From the NCBI RefSeq assembly GCF_900169165.1, contig NZ_FXYY01000012.1, positions 49,199 through 113,198 on the forward strand: a DNA stretch of 64,000 bases, given 5' to 3'. The notes under the pieces were generated by a model. The model was given only the letters and a program-made list of their open reading frames with translations. It had not been told where the DNA came from and made no database searches. The position numbers and the translations under genes are program-made. Below, in pieces: positions 51,539 through 60,889 of this stretch. Numbering within the stretch: the stretch's first letter is position 1; the number at the start of each line of letters is the position of its first letter. The stretch is from Brevibacterium linens ATCC 9172 (GTDB lineage Bacteria; Actinomycetota; Actinomycetes; Actinomycetales; Brevibacteriaceae).

Positions 51539-52647
51539 TGGTCTCTCCTTCTCAGGCTGCCGATGCCGAGGCTGTCGTCGGCCGGTGCGGGGTCGTCGGC
51601 TGATGCGGGATTGGGTGGGTCTGTTTCCTCGACCCTCGCCGAGGCGGAGGCCGGGTCGTCGTTCTGCGCATCGGATGGCTCGGCGGCGGCGAGCTCTCCG
51701 TCGGGATCGTCGAGGAAATCCTGGGAGGGGACGAAGAAGAGGCCGCCGGTCTGCGCGGTCGAGAAGTCGAGGATCCGATCGTAGGTGCCGCGGGGGTTGC
51801 CGATGAACATGTTCTCGAGCATCTGTTCGGTCACGCTGACGTCGGCGGCGTAGCCGATGAAGTAGGTCCCGAACTCGCCGGACTCGACCGATCCGAAGAC
51901 CATATTGTCACGCACAATCTTGTGCTCGGTCCCGTCTTCGTCCTCGATCGTGTTGAGGATGAGATGGGAGTTCGGCGCCTTGTCCTCGTCGGGGAACTCC
52001 ATATCGGAGAGTTTGTGCCGACCGAAGGCCGCCTCCTGGTCCTCGACGCTCAGCGCCTCCCATGCGGCCATGTCGTGGGTATACTTCTGCACGATCACAT
52101 AGGTGCTGCTCGCCGGGTCATCTCCACCGGTCGGCGTGAACACCGAGTCCACGGCCTCCTGATCCTCGGGGTTCTCGGTGCCGTCGACGAAGCCCATGAT
52201 GTCGCGTTCGTCGAAGTAGCGGAAACCGTGCACCTCGTCGACGACGGACACGGCGTCACCGAGTTCGCCGACGAGCTGGCGGGCGAGTTCGAAGCAGAGG
52301 TCCATCCGCCGGGCCCGGATGTGGAAGAGCAGATCACCGGGGGTCGACGGCGCGGTGTGGACGTCTCCGCGCTGTTCGATGAAGGGGTGCAGCCCGGCCG
52401 GGCGCGGGGCGTCGAACATCCGGTCCCAGAGCTCGGCGCCGATGCCGGTCACGCAGCTGAGGTGATCCTCGCGAGCGCGAAAGCCCACGGACCTGACCAC
52501 CCCCGCAATGTCGCCGAGGAAGTCCTTGGCCTCCGCCTCGGCGCCGGATCTCACGGTGAGGACGAGGAACACGGCGGCCGGAGCCGGCGGACCCAGCACA
52601 TGCTGCGGCGTCTTTCCGTTCGGAAAGGCCTCGGTCATGACCGTCAC
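51535..52647 (-). CDS. DyP-type haem peroxidase, encapsulin cargo
   Basis: 370-aa dye-decolourising peroxidase. The GxxDG signature is in IMGFVDGTENPED (catalytic Asp at about 157), followed by further DyP blocks such as YVIVQKYTHDMAAW and GTYFIGYAADVSVTEQMLENM. After the enzyme domain (to about 315) comes a Pro/Ala/Asp-rich linker and a C-terminal encapsulin loading peptide, DDSLGIGSLRRRDQ. This peptide docks cargo inside the shell encoded by the next gene. The start is GTG 52647 with GAGGAG eight bases upstream. It oxidises organic substrates with peroxide, probably in oxidative defence. Confidence 0.95.
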   Translation of the reverse strand: MTVMTEAFPNGKTPQHVLGPPAPAAVFLVLTVRSGAEAEAKDFLGDIAGVVRSVGFRAREDHLSCVTGIGAELWDRMFDAPRPAGLHPFIEQRGDVHTAPSTPGDLLFHIRARRMDLCFELARQLVGELGDAVSVVDEVHGFRYFDERDIMGFVDGTENPEDQEAVDSVFTPTGGDDPASSTYVIVQKYTHDMAAWEALSVEDQEAAFGRHKLSDMEFPDEDKAPNSHLILNTIEDEDGTEHKIVRDNMVFGSVESGEFGTYFIGYAADVSVTEQMLENMFIGNPRGTYDRILDFSTAQTGGLFFVPSQDFLDDPDGELAAAEPSDAQNDDPASASARVEETDPPNPASADDPAPADDSLGIGSLRRRDQ

Positions 52648-52718
52648 TGCATCATCTCCTCGCGAAGTGAGTTCGCCGTCGACGTGCCCTGCATCATCAC
52701 AACGGCGCTTGGCTCACC

Positions 52719-52724
52719 AGTATA
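52719..52724 (-). promoter_or_regulatory. Candidate -10 element for the DyP-encapsulin operon
   Basis: TATACT on the minus strand, about 72 bp upstream of the DyP start, the best -10 match in the 210-bp divergent region; TTCCAT lies 16 bp further upstream as a weak -35. Confidence 0.4.
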
Positions 52725-52857
52725 CGCTTCGAGCGCGAACATGGAATGACCGTCGAACTTGCTTCTTCTCACCGGTGCTGACCTGCGCTTCTGTCCGCTC
52801 CTTGCATCGCCGGAGACGCGTCATAGACTGAAGACGACCACAGAACGGAGGTCACTG

Positions 52858-53223
52858 ATGGCCGCACAGAAGAACGCCCGGGTCCGCCGCATCTACGATG
52901 ACCCGGAGAACTCCGACGGCACCCGCGTCCTCGTCGACCGGGTCTGGCCGCGCGGAGTCAGCAAGGACAAAGCCGAGCTCGACGACTGGGCGAAGGCCGT
53001 CGCCCCATCGACCGAACTGCGCAAGTGGTACTCCCACGACCCGGAGAAGTTCGAGGAATTCTCACGTCGATACCGAGAGGAGCTCAAAGCCGAGGAACCC
53101 GCCGAGGCGCTCGAGAGCCTGCGGGGATACGCGAAGAAGGGCAGGCTGACCCTGCTCACGGCCGCGAAGCGCGATGACATCAGCCAGGCCACGGTGCTCG
53201 CGACGATCATCAACGGTGGATGA
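52858..53223 (+). CDS. DUF488 family protein
   Basis: 121-aa cytosolic protein with the DUF488 signatures VRRIYDDPENSDGTRVLVDR (about 8-27), VWPRGVSKDKA (28-38), APSTELRKWYSHDPEKFEEF (about 48-67), YREEL and LTLLTAAKRDDISQA near the end. The conserved Arg, Trp, Pro and Asp residues of the family are present. Function is unknown, though some members are linked to uric acid metabolism or nitroreduction by context only. GGAGG precedes ATG 52858. It is divergent from the encapsulin operon. Confidence 0.85.
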   Translation: MAAQKNARVRRIYDDPENSDGTRVLVDRVWPRGVSKDKAELDDWAKAVAPSTELRKWYSHDPEKFEEFSRRYREELKAEEPAEALESLRGYAKKGRLTLLTAAKRDDISQATVLATIINGG

Positions 53224-53289
53224 CACCGCGCCGAGGTGGGAGCCACCTCGGCGCCGGTGGGAATCCAAGCTTCAGGGAAGGACACGACC

Positions 53290-53808
53290 ATGGACGAGAT
53301 CACCCCGGATACGCGTGACTGGGCCGAGGTCATCGACGGCGGGTGCGCCGAATGCGGCTTCACCGGAGTCGAGGACGTCAGCACCGCCCCGGATGAGATC
53401 CTCTCCGCCGCCCAGTCATGGGAGGCGGTGCTCAGTCGCGCCGATGCCGGCCAGCGCGCGGATCCGCATCGGTGGTCGGCGCTCGAATACGGGGCACATA
53501 TGCGCGACGTCCTCGACCTCTTCCGCGAGCGCACCCGGCTGATGATCGCCGAGGAGGGGCCCACCCTGCCGAACTTCGACGGGGATTCGGTCGCCCTCGA
53601 ATCCGACTACGCCCATGCCGACCCCGCTGAGGTGTTCGCCGGCCTCCGCTCGGCCGCCCAGGGATACTCGGCGCAGCTCGCCGACGTCGCCAACGACGAA
53701 TGGAATCGCACGGGATACCGGGCCGATGGTCGCGAGTTCACGATCACCTCGCTGACCAGGTACGGTCTCCACGAGGTCAAGCACCACCTCCAGGATGTGG
53801 GTGCCTGA
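53290..53808 (+). CDS. DinB family protein
   Basis: 172-aa four-helix-bundle protein of the DinB/YfiT superfamily, putative metal-dependent thiol transferase. Candidate metal-binding histidines are in LEYGAHMRDVLDLF (about 60-73) and YGLHEVKHHLQDV (about 158-170). The N-terminus has the CAECGF stretch seen in actinobacterial members. Relatives act on mycothiol or bacillithiol conjugates (family knowledge); substrate unknown here. AGGGAAGG precedes ATG 53290. It starts 66 bp after DUF488 and may be cotranscribed. Confidence 0.8.
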   Translation: MDEITPDTRDWAEVIDGGCAECGFTGVEDVSTAPDEILSAAQSWEAVLSRADAGQRADPHRWSALEYGAHMRDVLDLFRERTRLMIAEEGPTLPNFDGDSVALESDYAHADPAEVFAGLRSAAQGYSAQLADVANDEWNRTGYRADGREFTITSLTRYGLHEVKHHLQDVGA

Positions 53809-53823
53809 GCCTCGGGGCTGCGC

Positions 53824-53908
53824 TCAGGAGAAGATGCCCCACACCACGGCCCCCACGACAGCCGCGACGAAGAGCAGCGACCACGGACTGCCGAAGTTGA
53901 CCGTCCAT
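53824..53908 (-). pseudogene. Tiny membrane protein gene with apparent +1 frameshift after the start codon
   Basis: From 53905 the minus strand encodes TVNFGSPWSLLFVAAVVGAV-VWGIFS then a stop, a plausible 27-residue single-helix membrane peptide, but this frame has no start codon. An ATG at 53906-53908 lies one G out of frame immediately before it. A single inserted G (real or a sequencing error) would explain this. Without the G the gene would encode a 28-aa product. Confidence 0.35.
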
Positions 53909-53945
53909 CCGGTTCAATCCGTCCACGGACGGGCTCACCCGATGG

Positions 53946-54323
53946 TCACCCCTGTTCTTCCGGCTCCCACAGCTCGATCCGATTCCCTTCGGGATCGGTC
54001 ACCCAGCCGAAGCGTCCGATTCCGTCCATCTGCTGGGTCTGGTCATCCACCTCGGCGCCGGCAACGCGGAGCTGCGCGATCATCGCGTCGAGGTCGGCGA
54101 CACGGAAATTCAGCATCGTCTGCTGCCGATCCTGGCCTTCCGGCCGCGTCCCGAAGTAGTCGGTGTCGGCTTCGAAGAGCCCGATCACGGTCGGTCCCGC
54201 CGGCTGCTGCCACAGTCCGTGATCGCCGAAGTCGACCCCGAGTACGTCGCGGTACCACGTCGTCATCGCCTCGGGGTCGGAGGCCCGCAGGAAGTATCCG
54301 CCGATTCCAGTCACTCTCTCCAT
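53946..54323 (-). CDS. VOC family protein
   Basis: 125-aa single-domain VOC protein. It begins MERVTGIGGYFLRASDPEAM, continues TTWYRDVLGVDF and ends GRFGWVTDPEGNRIELWEPEE, the classic last VOC motif with a metal-ligand Glu. It resembles lactoylglutathione-lyase-like proteins of unknown substrate. The start ATG 54323 yields the family N-terminus. It is divergent from the aldehyde dehydrogenase, 114 bp apart. Confidence 0.85.
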   Translation of the reverse strand: MERVTGIGGYFLRASDPEAMTTWYRDVLGVDFGDHGLWQQPAGPTVIGLFEADTDYFGTRPEGQDRQQTMLNFRVADLDAMIAQLRVAGAEVDDQTQQMDGIGRFGWVTDPEGNRIELWEPEEQG

Positions 54324-54437
54324 GCCCGAATCCTATTCCCGATTCCCAATCCCAGGGATGGACTCAAGTGTCGCGGAATGTCGGGAGACTGTAGTTTGTT
54401 ACAGGGCACAGATCGTCAACCCGTGAAAGGACGTTCC

Positions 54438-55811
54438 ATGAGCAAGTTCGCTGTCACCAATGCCAACACCGGCGAAGTCGAGGAGGAGTTCGCCTCCGTA
54501 CCCGTCGATGAGATTCCCGCCTACATCGATCGTGCCCATGAGGCGCACCTGGCATGGAAGGAGACGCCGCTGCATGAGCGCGCGGCAATCCTGCGGAAAT
54601 TCGCCGATCTCGTCGATGAGAACGCCGATGAGATGACCGACATCATCGGACGCGAGATGGGCAAGATCAAGAAGCAGGGACTCGGCGAGGTCGACAAGGT
54701 CGCCCGCACCGCCCGCTGGATGGCCGACAACGCCGCCACTCATCTGTCCACCACTCACCTGGCCGCTGCCGGCGCCGCCAGCAGCTATGTCGAGCACCAG
54801 CCGCTGGGCGTGCTGCTGGGCATCATGCCGTGGAACTTCCCATACAACCAGATCGCCCGCTTCGTGCTGCCCAACCTCATGGTCGGCAACTCGATCATGA
54901 TGAAGCAGGCGTCGATCTGCCCGAAGTCCTCGCAGTACTTCGAAGACCTCCTCACCGAGGCGGGTCTGCCGAAGGGCGTGTACCAGAACATCTACCTCGA
55001 CTCCTCCCACGCCGAGGAGGTCCTCAAGGACTTCCGCGTCAAGGGCTTCTCGCTCACCGGGTCGGAGGGTGCTGGTGCCTCGGTGGCTGCGATCGCCGCG
55101 AAGTACTACAAGCGCGCCGTCCTCGAACTCGGCGGCAACGATCCAGCGGTCGTCCTCGACTCGAAGGACGTGGCGTCGGTGGCACAGAAGCTCGTCGGCC
55201 TGCGCCTGGCAAACGCCGGTCAGGTCTGCACCTCGCCCAAGCGCATGATCGTCGTCGATGATCTCTACGACGAATTCCTCGCCGAGGCGGTCAAGGCCGC
55301 CGAGGCGACGAAGGTCTCGGACTTCGACGACCCCGAGGTCGGCATGGGCCCGGTCTCCTCCGAGGGTGCTCTCAACGAGATCGTCGAGATGATCGACAAG
55401 GCCGTGTCCGACGGCGCCACGCTGCACACCGGCGGCAAGAAGCTCGACCGTCCGGGCTGGTTCATGTCCCCGGCCGTGATCTCCGACATCGACCCGAAAT
55501 CGGACCTCGGCTGCAACGAGCTCTTCGGACCCGCCGTCATGGTCTACCGGGCCAAGGACGAAGAGGATGCTCTGCGTCTGGCCAATGACACCGAATACGG
55601 CCTGATGAGCTCGGTGTGGACCGATGACCTGGAGAAGGGTCAGGAGTTCGGCAAGAAGATCAACGCCGGCATGACGCTGATCAACTCCCACATGGAGTCG
55701 GGACCGGAGTACCCGTTCGGCGGCATCAACCGTTCGGGCTACGGCCGCGAGAACGCCCAGTGGGCCTTCCAGGCGTTCACCAACGAACACCTCATCCGCG
55801 TGCACGCCTGA
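54438..55811 (+). CDS. NAD(P)-dependent aldehyde dehydrogenase, succinate-semialdehyde type
   Basis: 457-aa aldehyde dehydrogenase of the compact Sad/YneI kind. Motifs: IMPWNFPYNQIARFVLPNLM (about 135-154), catalytic Glu in LELGGNDPAV (about 230-239) and catalytic Cys in NAGQVCTSPKR (about 260-270); the cofactor region FSLTGSEGAGA is at about 204-214. It oxidises succinate semialdehyde or a similar aldehyde to the acid. ATG 54438 follows GAAAGG; earlier in-frame codons overlap the divergent VOC promoter. A hairpin follows the stop. Confidence 0.9.
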   Translation: MSKFAVTNANTGEVEEEFASVPVDEIPAYIDRAHEAHLAWKETPLHERAAILRKFADLVDENADEMTDIIGREMGKIKKQGLGEVDKVARTARWMADNAATHLSTTHLAAAGAASSYVEHQPLGVLLGIMPWNFPYNQIARFVLPNLMVGNSIMMKQASICPKSSQYFEDLLTEAGLPKGVYQNIYLDSSHAEEVLKDFRVKGFSLTGSEGAGASVAAIAAKYYKRAVLELGGNDPAVVLDSKDVASVAQKLVGLRLANAGQVCTSPKRMIVVDDLYDEFLAEAVKAAEATKVSDFDDPEVGMGPVSSEGALNEIVEMIDKAVSDGATLHTGGKKLDRPGWFMSPAVISDIDPKSDLGCNELFGPAVMVYRAKDEEDALRLANDTEYGLMSSVWTDDLEKGQEFGKKINAGMTLINSHMESGPEYPFGGINRSGYGRENAQWAFQAFTNEHLIRVHA

Positions 55812-55849
55812 TCTGTTCGCTGCCGGGCCTGAGCCCCGCGCAATAGTCG

Positions 55850-55890
55850 ACGCCCGGTCTGCTGCAAGTCATTCGCAGCCGACCGGGCGT
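55850..55890 (+). terminator. Aldehyde dehydrogenase terminator
   Basis: 16-bp inverted repeat with one mismatch (55850-55865 / 55875-55890), arms ACGCCCGGTCTGCTGC and GCAGCCGACCGGGCGT, 9-nt loop, followed by TGTCGTATCTG. Confidence 0.7.
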
Positions 55891-55924
55891 TGTCGTATCT
55901 GTCGCAGTTGTCGTATCTGTCGTA
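55889..55924. repeat. 18-bp tandem duplication
   Basis: GTTGTCGTATCTGTCGCA (55889-55906) is repeated next to itself with one change (55907-55924), directly after the terminator hairpin. Confidence 0.7.
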
Positions 55925-56006
55925 AGCGGACGAGGCGGGGAGACTCTCGCCCCGATGTCCGCACTGATGCCGATCTGCAGGCGTCTGACAGGCGGTCGTC
56001 CAGCCC

Positions 56007-56690
56007 TCAGCTGGGTCGGGGTCCGACGTGGATCGCGTCGGCGGCGTCGAGGGCGAGCTCGATGCTCTCGTCGCCGATGCTGACCGCGATCGCCGAGGCG
56101 GCCGAGCTGATCGATCTCACCTGCAGCTTCGTACCGATGACGATTCCGCGTTCGGTGAGGTACCGCAGCAGCTCGGGCGAACGGTCGGAGACGCGCACGA
56201 CTTCGACCTCGACGCCCGAGACGGTCTCCCTCAGCCGCCTGCTCGGGAATTCAGCCGTATGCCCGTCGACATCGGGGATCGGGTCACCGTGCGGGCCTCG
56301 CTCCGGATTCCCCAGCGCCGCGTTCATCCGCTCGAGCACCAGGTCGGAAACCGCATGTTCGAGCCGGTCCGCCTCATCGTGGACCTGGTCCCAGGTCAGG
56401 CCCAGAGCCTCGACGAGGTAGGACTCGACGATGCGGTGGCGCCTGACGATCTCGACGGCGATCTGCCGGCCCACATCCGTGAGCACGATCTGTCCGTAGG
56501 GTTCGTAGTCGATGTAGCCGTCGCGGGCGAGCTTCTTGAGATTCGCCGAAACGGTCGAGGCGGTGACTCCCAGCTGCTCGGCCATCTCGGTGGTGGCGGG
56601 GCGACCGCCCGGGCATTCGTAGGCTTTCCAGATGAGGGTGACGTAGTCCTCGACCATGCGAGTGACAGCGGGGCGCGGCATGATCGTCAT
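56007..56690 (-). CDS. DtxR/MntR family metal-dependent regulator
   Basis: 227-aa regulator. N-terminal winged helix: YVTLIWKAYECPG, TTEMAEQLGVTASTVSANLKKLARDGYIDYEPYG (about 32-65). The dimerisation/metal-binding domain follows, with IVRRHRIVESYLVEALGLTW and the His/Glu ligands of HDEADRLEHAVSD (about 102-114). A C-terminal SH3-like FeoA domain (about 150-222) ends IELALDAADAIHVGPRPS. It represses genes when loaded with Mn(II) or Fe(II). ATG 56690 lies one base after the stop of the upstream exchanger (TAGAATG); ATG 56681 is an alternative. Coupling to an exchanger suggests metal homeostasis. Confidence 0.88.
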   Translation of the reverse strand: MTIMPRPAVTRMVEDYVTLIWKAYECPGGRPATTEMAEQLGVTASTVSANLKKLARDGYIDYEPYGQIVLTDVGRQIAVEIVRRHRIVESYLVEALGLTWDQVHDEADRLEHAVSDLVLERMNAALGNPERGPHGDPIPDVDGHTAEFPSRRLRETVSGVEVEVVRVSDRSPELLRYLTERGIVIGTKLQVRSISSAASAIAVSIGDESIELALDAADAIHVGPRPS

Positions 56691-56691
56691 T

Positions 56692-58002
56692 CTACGCGCG
56701 GCGGGCACCGGGCGAATTCGGGTCGGAGGACGCCGTGGCGATCGATTCGCGGTTGGGTTCGGCCGCCTCGGTGATGTCCGACCCACCGAAATCGGCCTGA
56801 GGCCTGCGGAACGGGGCCGCGAGGGTGGGGAGGATGTCAGCCCGGTGGAGGATGAGGAAGACGATCGCCAGCACCGCCTGGATCGCGGAGAGGATGCAGC
56901 GTCCAGACGTGTCCGTGACGAAGAACTGCACCCCGAACAGAGCCGCCAGCCCGAGCGCCGGTGCCCAGTGGAAGCGCAGGGCCAGGATGATGGCAACGCC
57001 GAGGATGGTCTGCGTGGCCGTGAGTGTGAATTCCTCGATCTGGCGGCCGTCCAGGGGCAGCCCGAGGCCGCCGCCACCGGCGAAGTGGGCGATCGGCAGG
57101 GAGCCGACAAGCAGGCTCCATTGGTTGACCTTCGAGGCGATGAGCGTGCCGATGGCCGCTCCGCCCATGCCGCGCAGGGCGAACATCGCGGCGATGATGA
57201 ACTCGGGCGCCTCGGAGGCCAACGGGGCGAACCACTGGACGAGGAAGTAGCTGTCGAGGCCGAGGCTCTCACCCGAGGCCACGAGCGCCTCGGCGAACGG
57301 TTCGGCAGACAGCAGGATGATCGCGGCCGAGACGACGAACATCGTGACCACCGTGGTCCGGCGGGCCTTCTTGGGCATGGCGACGATGAGGGCCGCGGCG
57401 CCGACGAACTCCTCATCGTCATCGCCTGCCACCTGGCCGGCCCGCCACAGGTAGGCCGCGAAGATGAGGACGAGGCCGATGCCGAACCACATGGGGATGC
57501 TGCCGATCAGCGGGATGGCGAAGGCGATCACGCCGAGGATGACGAGGAAGCCGATGTCCATCCGGCTGCCCGCATCCAGGCGCAGGGAATGCTGGACGGG
57601 GGACTTCGTCCGTTTGGCCAGGCGACGGGCGACGAAGAGGGCGATGATGACGACGAGCGGCCAGCCGAAGCCGAGGAGCAGACGGTTCGATCCGGTCATG
57701 TTCGCCGCCGCGAAGTGCAGGTAGTCCGGATCCGATCCGGAGCGGAACGCATAGTAGAGGTCCACGGCGTATTCGGGGAGGACCGCGATGAGGGCGAGCA
57801 GGGCGATCGCGAGGGCTCCCGAGATGTCCTTCTGCGCCGCCTCGGCTGCCCAGGCCAGCAGGAAGGCGGCAGCGACGATTGCGGCGCCGTAGGAGAGGAG
57901 CTCGAGGACCGGGGCGAGTTCGACGCCGGTGACGCGAAGCACCACTGCGGGTGCGGCGATGAGCAGGCAGATCGCGATGCGGCGAAGAATTGCTGTGGGC
58001 AT
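56692..58002 (-). CDS. Sodium/calcium exchanger family (CaCA) protein
   Basis: 436-aa cation antiporter with two homologous halves. Alpha-repeat-like motifs: ALIAVLPEYAVDLYYAFRSG (about 73-92) in the first half and APLASEAPEFIIAAMFALRG (about 244-263) in the second, each bearing the acidic residue that binds cation. About ten hydrophobic segments with a central hydrophilic loop; the C-terminal 40 residues are polar. Cofactor ions may be Ca, Mn or other divalent cations. The downstream DtxR/MntR gene begins one base after this stop, so a manganese or iron role is possible. Start ATG 58002. Confidence 0.85.
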   Translation of the reverse strand: MPTAILRRIAICLLIAAPAVVLRVTGVELAPVLELLSYGAAIVAAAFLLAWAAEAAQKDISGALAIALLALIAVLPEYAVDLYYAFRSGSDPDYLHFAAANMTGSNRLLLGFGWPLVVIIALFVARRLAKRTKSPVQHSLRLDAGSRMDIGFLVILGVIAFAIPLIGSIPMWFGIGLVLIFAAYLWRAGQVAGDDDEEFVGAAALIVAMPKKARRTTVVTMFVVSAAIILLSAEPFAEALVASGESLGLDSYFLVQWFAPLASEAPEFIIAAMFALRGMGGAAIGTLIASKVNQWSLLVGSLPIAHFAGGGGLGLPLDGRQIEEFTLTATQTILGVAIILALRFHWAPALGLAALFGVQFFVTDTSGRCILSAIQAVLAIVFLILHRADILPTLAAPFRRPQADFGGSDITEAAEPNRESIATASSDPNSPGARRA

Positions 58003-58142
58003 GTCTCAAGACTTCCCACCGCAGATTGGGTGTGTCTACGGACAACTGAGACTTAGACGTCTCCAACAATTCTGGCAGGTCCCGGGATCGGCATGTTTCT
58101 GCGGATCTCGCAGCCTGCCGGGATCAGGGCGTGTGCCTCAGA

Positions 58143-60764
58143 TCACCCGTGTTCGGACAGTGCTGCGGTGAGGTATTTCGCCGAAGGACCCGCACCTGCC
58201 GCGGCAACGTCAGCGGGTGCGCCTGCAGCGACGAGCCGTCCGCCGGCGTCACCGGCACCTGGGCCGAGTTCGATGACGTGATCGGCGACGGCCACGACGC
58301 GCATATCGAGTTCGACCATGACGACGGTGTTGCCGGCATCGACGAGTGACTGCAGGTGGGCGACGAGGCGGTCGGCATCGGCGCAGTGCAGTCCTGACGT
58401 GGGTTCATCGAGCACGTAGAGGGTGTCGCCGCGCCCGGAGCGCTGCAGTTCGCTCGCGAGCTTGACCCGCTGTGCTTCGCCGCCGGAGAGTTCGGTGGCG
58501 GGCTGGCCGAGACGCAGATAGCCGAGGCCGACGTCGATGAGCGCAGTCAGCGAACGGATGATGTCGAACTCGCCGGTGAAGAAGTCGTGGGCGTCTTCGA
58601 CGCTCATCCCTAAGATCTCGGCGATGTTGCGTCCGCGCCACAGGATCTCGAGCGTGCTCGACTGGAAGCGGGTGCCGTGGCAGTCCGGGCACTCGGTATA
58701 GACCGACGGAAGGAAGAGCAGCTCGACCATGACGGAGCCTTCTCCTTCGCAGGTCGGGCACCGTCCGCCGGAGACGTTGAAGGAGAACCGTCCGGGTTTG
58801 TATCCGCGTTCTTTCGCCTCGGGAGTCTCGGCGAAGCGGCGGCGGACATGGTCGAACAGACCGGTGTAGGTCGCCACATTGGACCGGGGCGTCCGGCCGA
58901 TGGGGTTCTGGTCGATGCTCACGACCCGACGGAATCCCGTGAGGTCTCCGGTGACGGTTCCGCGCAGCTCTTCGGTATCGTCGACGAGCAGCAGATCATC
59001 GCCCTCGGGAGCGGGGTCGTCAGTGGAGGTGGACGTTCCCAACCGGTCGCCGACGATTGCCGGCAGCGCCTGGCTGACGAGGCTGGACTTGCCCGACCCC
59101 GATACTCCGGTCACAGCGGTCAGCGCGCCGAGAGGCAGGTCGAGGCTGACATCGTGGAGGTTGTTGCGGCGGATGTTCTCCAGCCGCATCCACCCGTGGG
59201 GCTGACGTGGTTCGTGGGGTTCGAGTCCGCGGTTGCCGAATACATAGCCGCGGGTCACCGAGTCCTCGACCTCGGCAAGACCGGCAGCGGGGCCGCTGTA
59301 GAGGACGTGCCCGCCGCGTTCGCCGGCTCCGGGTCCGATGTCGACGAGCCAGTCGGCATGGCGCATGATGTCGACCGAATGTTCGACGACGAAGAGACTG
59401 TTGCCCCGCGCCTTCAGTCCGTCGAGGATGCCCATGAGTGCATCGACGTCCTGCGGGTGGAGACCGGCCGAGGGTTCGTCGAGCACATAGACGACCCCGA
59501 AGAGGTCGGAGGTCAGCTGTGTGGCCAGCCGCAGTCGCTGCAGCTCTCCACCGGAGAGCGTCGGCGTGGTCCGATCGAGCGAGAGGTACCCGAGCCCGAG
59601 ATCGCTGATGGGCTTCAATCGGTCGATGAGGCCCTCGCCGAGGCGGACGAACGCGACGAGCTTCTCCGCCGAGGGATGATCGTCAACGGAGGAGTGATCC
59701 TCGGCGGCAGACTGGCGCCCAGGTGACGACGGCGCGTGATCGCCCGCGTCCATGGATGTTCTCGACTCCGCGACGGCATCGCTGAGGATCTGCATGAGTT
59801 CATGCAGCGGCAGGGCGGAGAATTCGGCGATATCGAGACCGGCGATCGTCACTGACAGTGCCTCGGGTCTGAGCTTCTTTCCCTGGCAGATCGGGCAGGG
59901 CGCAACGGTGAGGAACTCGGAGACCCGCCGCTTCATCGCAGCACTCTTCGTGTTCGCGAACGTATCGAGCACGTATTTGCGGGCTCCGACGAAGGTTCCC
60001 GAATAGGTCGGTTCGGCACCTGCTGCGATCGCTTCGCGCGCCTCGGCCAATGTCAGCCGGGAGTGGACGGGAAGGTGCGGGGTCTCCTCAGTGTAGAGGA
60101 TCCAGTCGCGGTGCTCTCGCGGCAGATCCTGCCACGGAACGTCGACGTCGAAGCCGAGGGCCACGGCGGTATCGCGCAGCTGGTGGCCGTGCCAGGCGGT
60201 CGGCCAGGCAGCGATGGCGCGCTCCCGGATCGTCAGCGTCGGATCCGGGACCATCTTGTCCTCGGGCACCTCGTAGACGCGGCCGATTCCATGGCATTCG
60301 GGGCAGGCTCCTTCGACTGTATTCGTGGAGAACTCCTCGGCCAGCAGCATCGGCTGATCATCGGGGTAGTGGCCGGCACGGGAGAAGAGCATGCGCACGA
60401 GGCTGGACACCGTGGTGACGCTGCCGACGCTCGAACGTGCGCTGCGCCCGCCGCGCTGCTGCTGCAGGGCGACGGCCGGCGGCATTCCGGTGATCGAATC
60501 AACGTCGGGGACCCCTGCCTGGTCGATGAGCCTGCGGGCATACGGTGCCACGGATTCGAGGTAGCGGCGTTGGGACTCGGCAAAGAGGGTGCCGAAGGCC
60601 AAGGAGGACTTGCCCGATCCGGACACTCCGGTGAAGACGACGAGCGCATCCCGAGGCACTGTGAGATCGACGTTGCGCAGGTTGTGTTCCCTGGCACCGC
60701 GGACCCTCACGTCCGACTGGATCTCGGTCGAGGATGTCGGATCTGAGGGCACAGAGGAGGTCAT
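58143..60764 (-). CDS. UvrA-like ABC ATPase (UvrA2/excinuclease-related)
   Basis: 873-aa tandem ABC ATPase of the UvrA superfamily, shorter than housekeeping UvrA (about 950 aa). Walker A motifs are [15 protein letters not shown] (about 48-62) and [15 protein letters not shown] (about 558-572). Signatures [12 protein letters not shown] and [12 protein letters not shown] and Walker B stretches [12 protein letters not shown] and [11 protein letters not shown] follow. Zinc-finger cysteines lie in [21 protein letters not shown] and [10 protein letters not shown]...CPDCHG. An acidic/Ser-rich insert lies at about 335-365. Such paralogues lack full UvrB-interaction domains and are linked to drug tolerance or DNA-damage response in actinobacteria. 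It stands 125 bp downstream of a DHA2 efflux pump. Confidence 0.88.
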   Translation of the reverse strand: MTSSVPSDPTSSTEIQSDVRVRGAREHNLRNVDLTVPRDALVVFTGVSGSGKSSLAFGTLFAESQRRYLESVAPYARRLIDQAGVPDVDSITGMPPAVALQQQRGGRSARSSVGSVTTVSSLVRMLFSRAGHYPDDQPMLLAEEFSTNTVEGACPECHGIGRVYEVPEDKMVPDPTLTIRERAIAAWPTAWHGHQLRDTAVALGFDVDVPWQDLPREHRDWILYTEETPHLPVHSRLTLAEAREAIAAGAEPTYSGTFVGARKYVLDTFANTKSAAMKRRVSEFLTVAPCPICQGKKLRPEALSVTIAGLDIAEFSALPLHELMQILSDAVAESRTSMDAGDHAPSSPGRQSAAEDHSSVDDHPSAEKLVAFVRLGEGLIDRLKPISDLGLGYLSLDRTTPTLSGGELQRLRLATQLTSDLFGVVYVLDEPSAGLHPQDVDALMGILDGLKARGNSLFVVEHSVDIMRHADWLVDIGPGAGERGGHVLYSGPAAGLAEVEDSVTRGYVFGNRGLEPHEPRQPHGWMRLENIRRNNLHDVSLDLPLGALTAVTGVSGSGKSSLVSQALPAIVGDRLGTSTSTDDPAPEGDDLLLVDDTEELRGTVTGDLTGFRRVVSIDQNPIGRTPRSNVATYTGLFDHVRRRFAETPEAKERGYKPGRFSFNVSGGRCPTCEGEGSVMVELLFLPSVYTECPDCHGTRFQSSTLEILWRGRNIAEILGMSVEDAHDFFTGEFDIIRSLTALIDVGLGYLRLGQPATELSGGEAQRVKLASELQRSGRGDTLYVLDEPTSGLHCADADRLVAHLQSLVDAGNTVVMVELDMRVVAVADHVIELGPGAGDAGGRLVAAGAPADVAAAGAGPSAKYLTAALSEHG

Positions 60765-60816
60765 GAGGCCACCGTACCAAGGTCGGGACCCCCGTTCACC
60801 TGGGCGCCCGACGACA

Positions 60817-60853
60817 GAACCCCTCGTTCCGGGAATTTCGGAACGAGGGGTTC
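60817..60853 (-). terminator. Terminator between the DHA2 pump and the UvrA-like gene
   Basis: Perfect 15-bp inverted repeat GAACCCCTCGTTCCG / CGGAACGAGGGGTTC with a 7-nt loop (60832-60838), 36 bp beyond the pump stop codon. Confidence 0.8.
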
Positions 60854-60889
60854 GATGTGCCTCAGTCGGCCGCTGTCATGGGCCGACCG

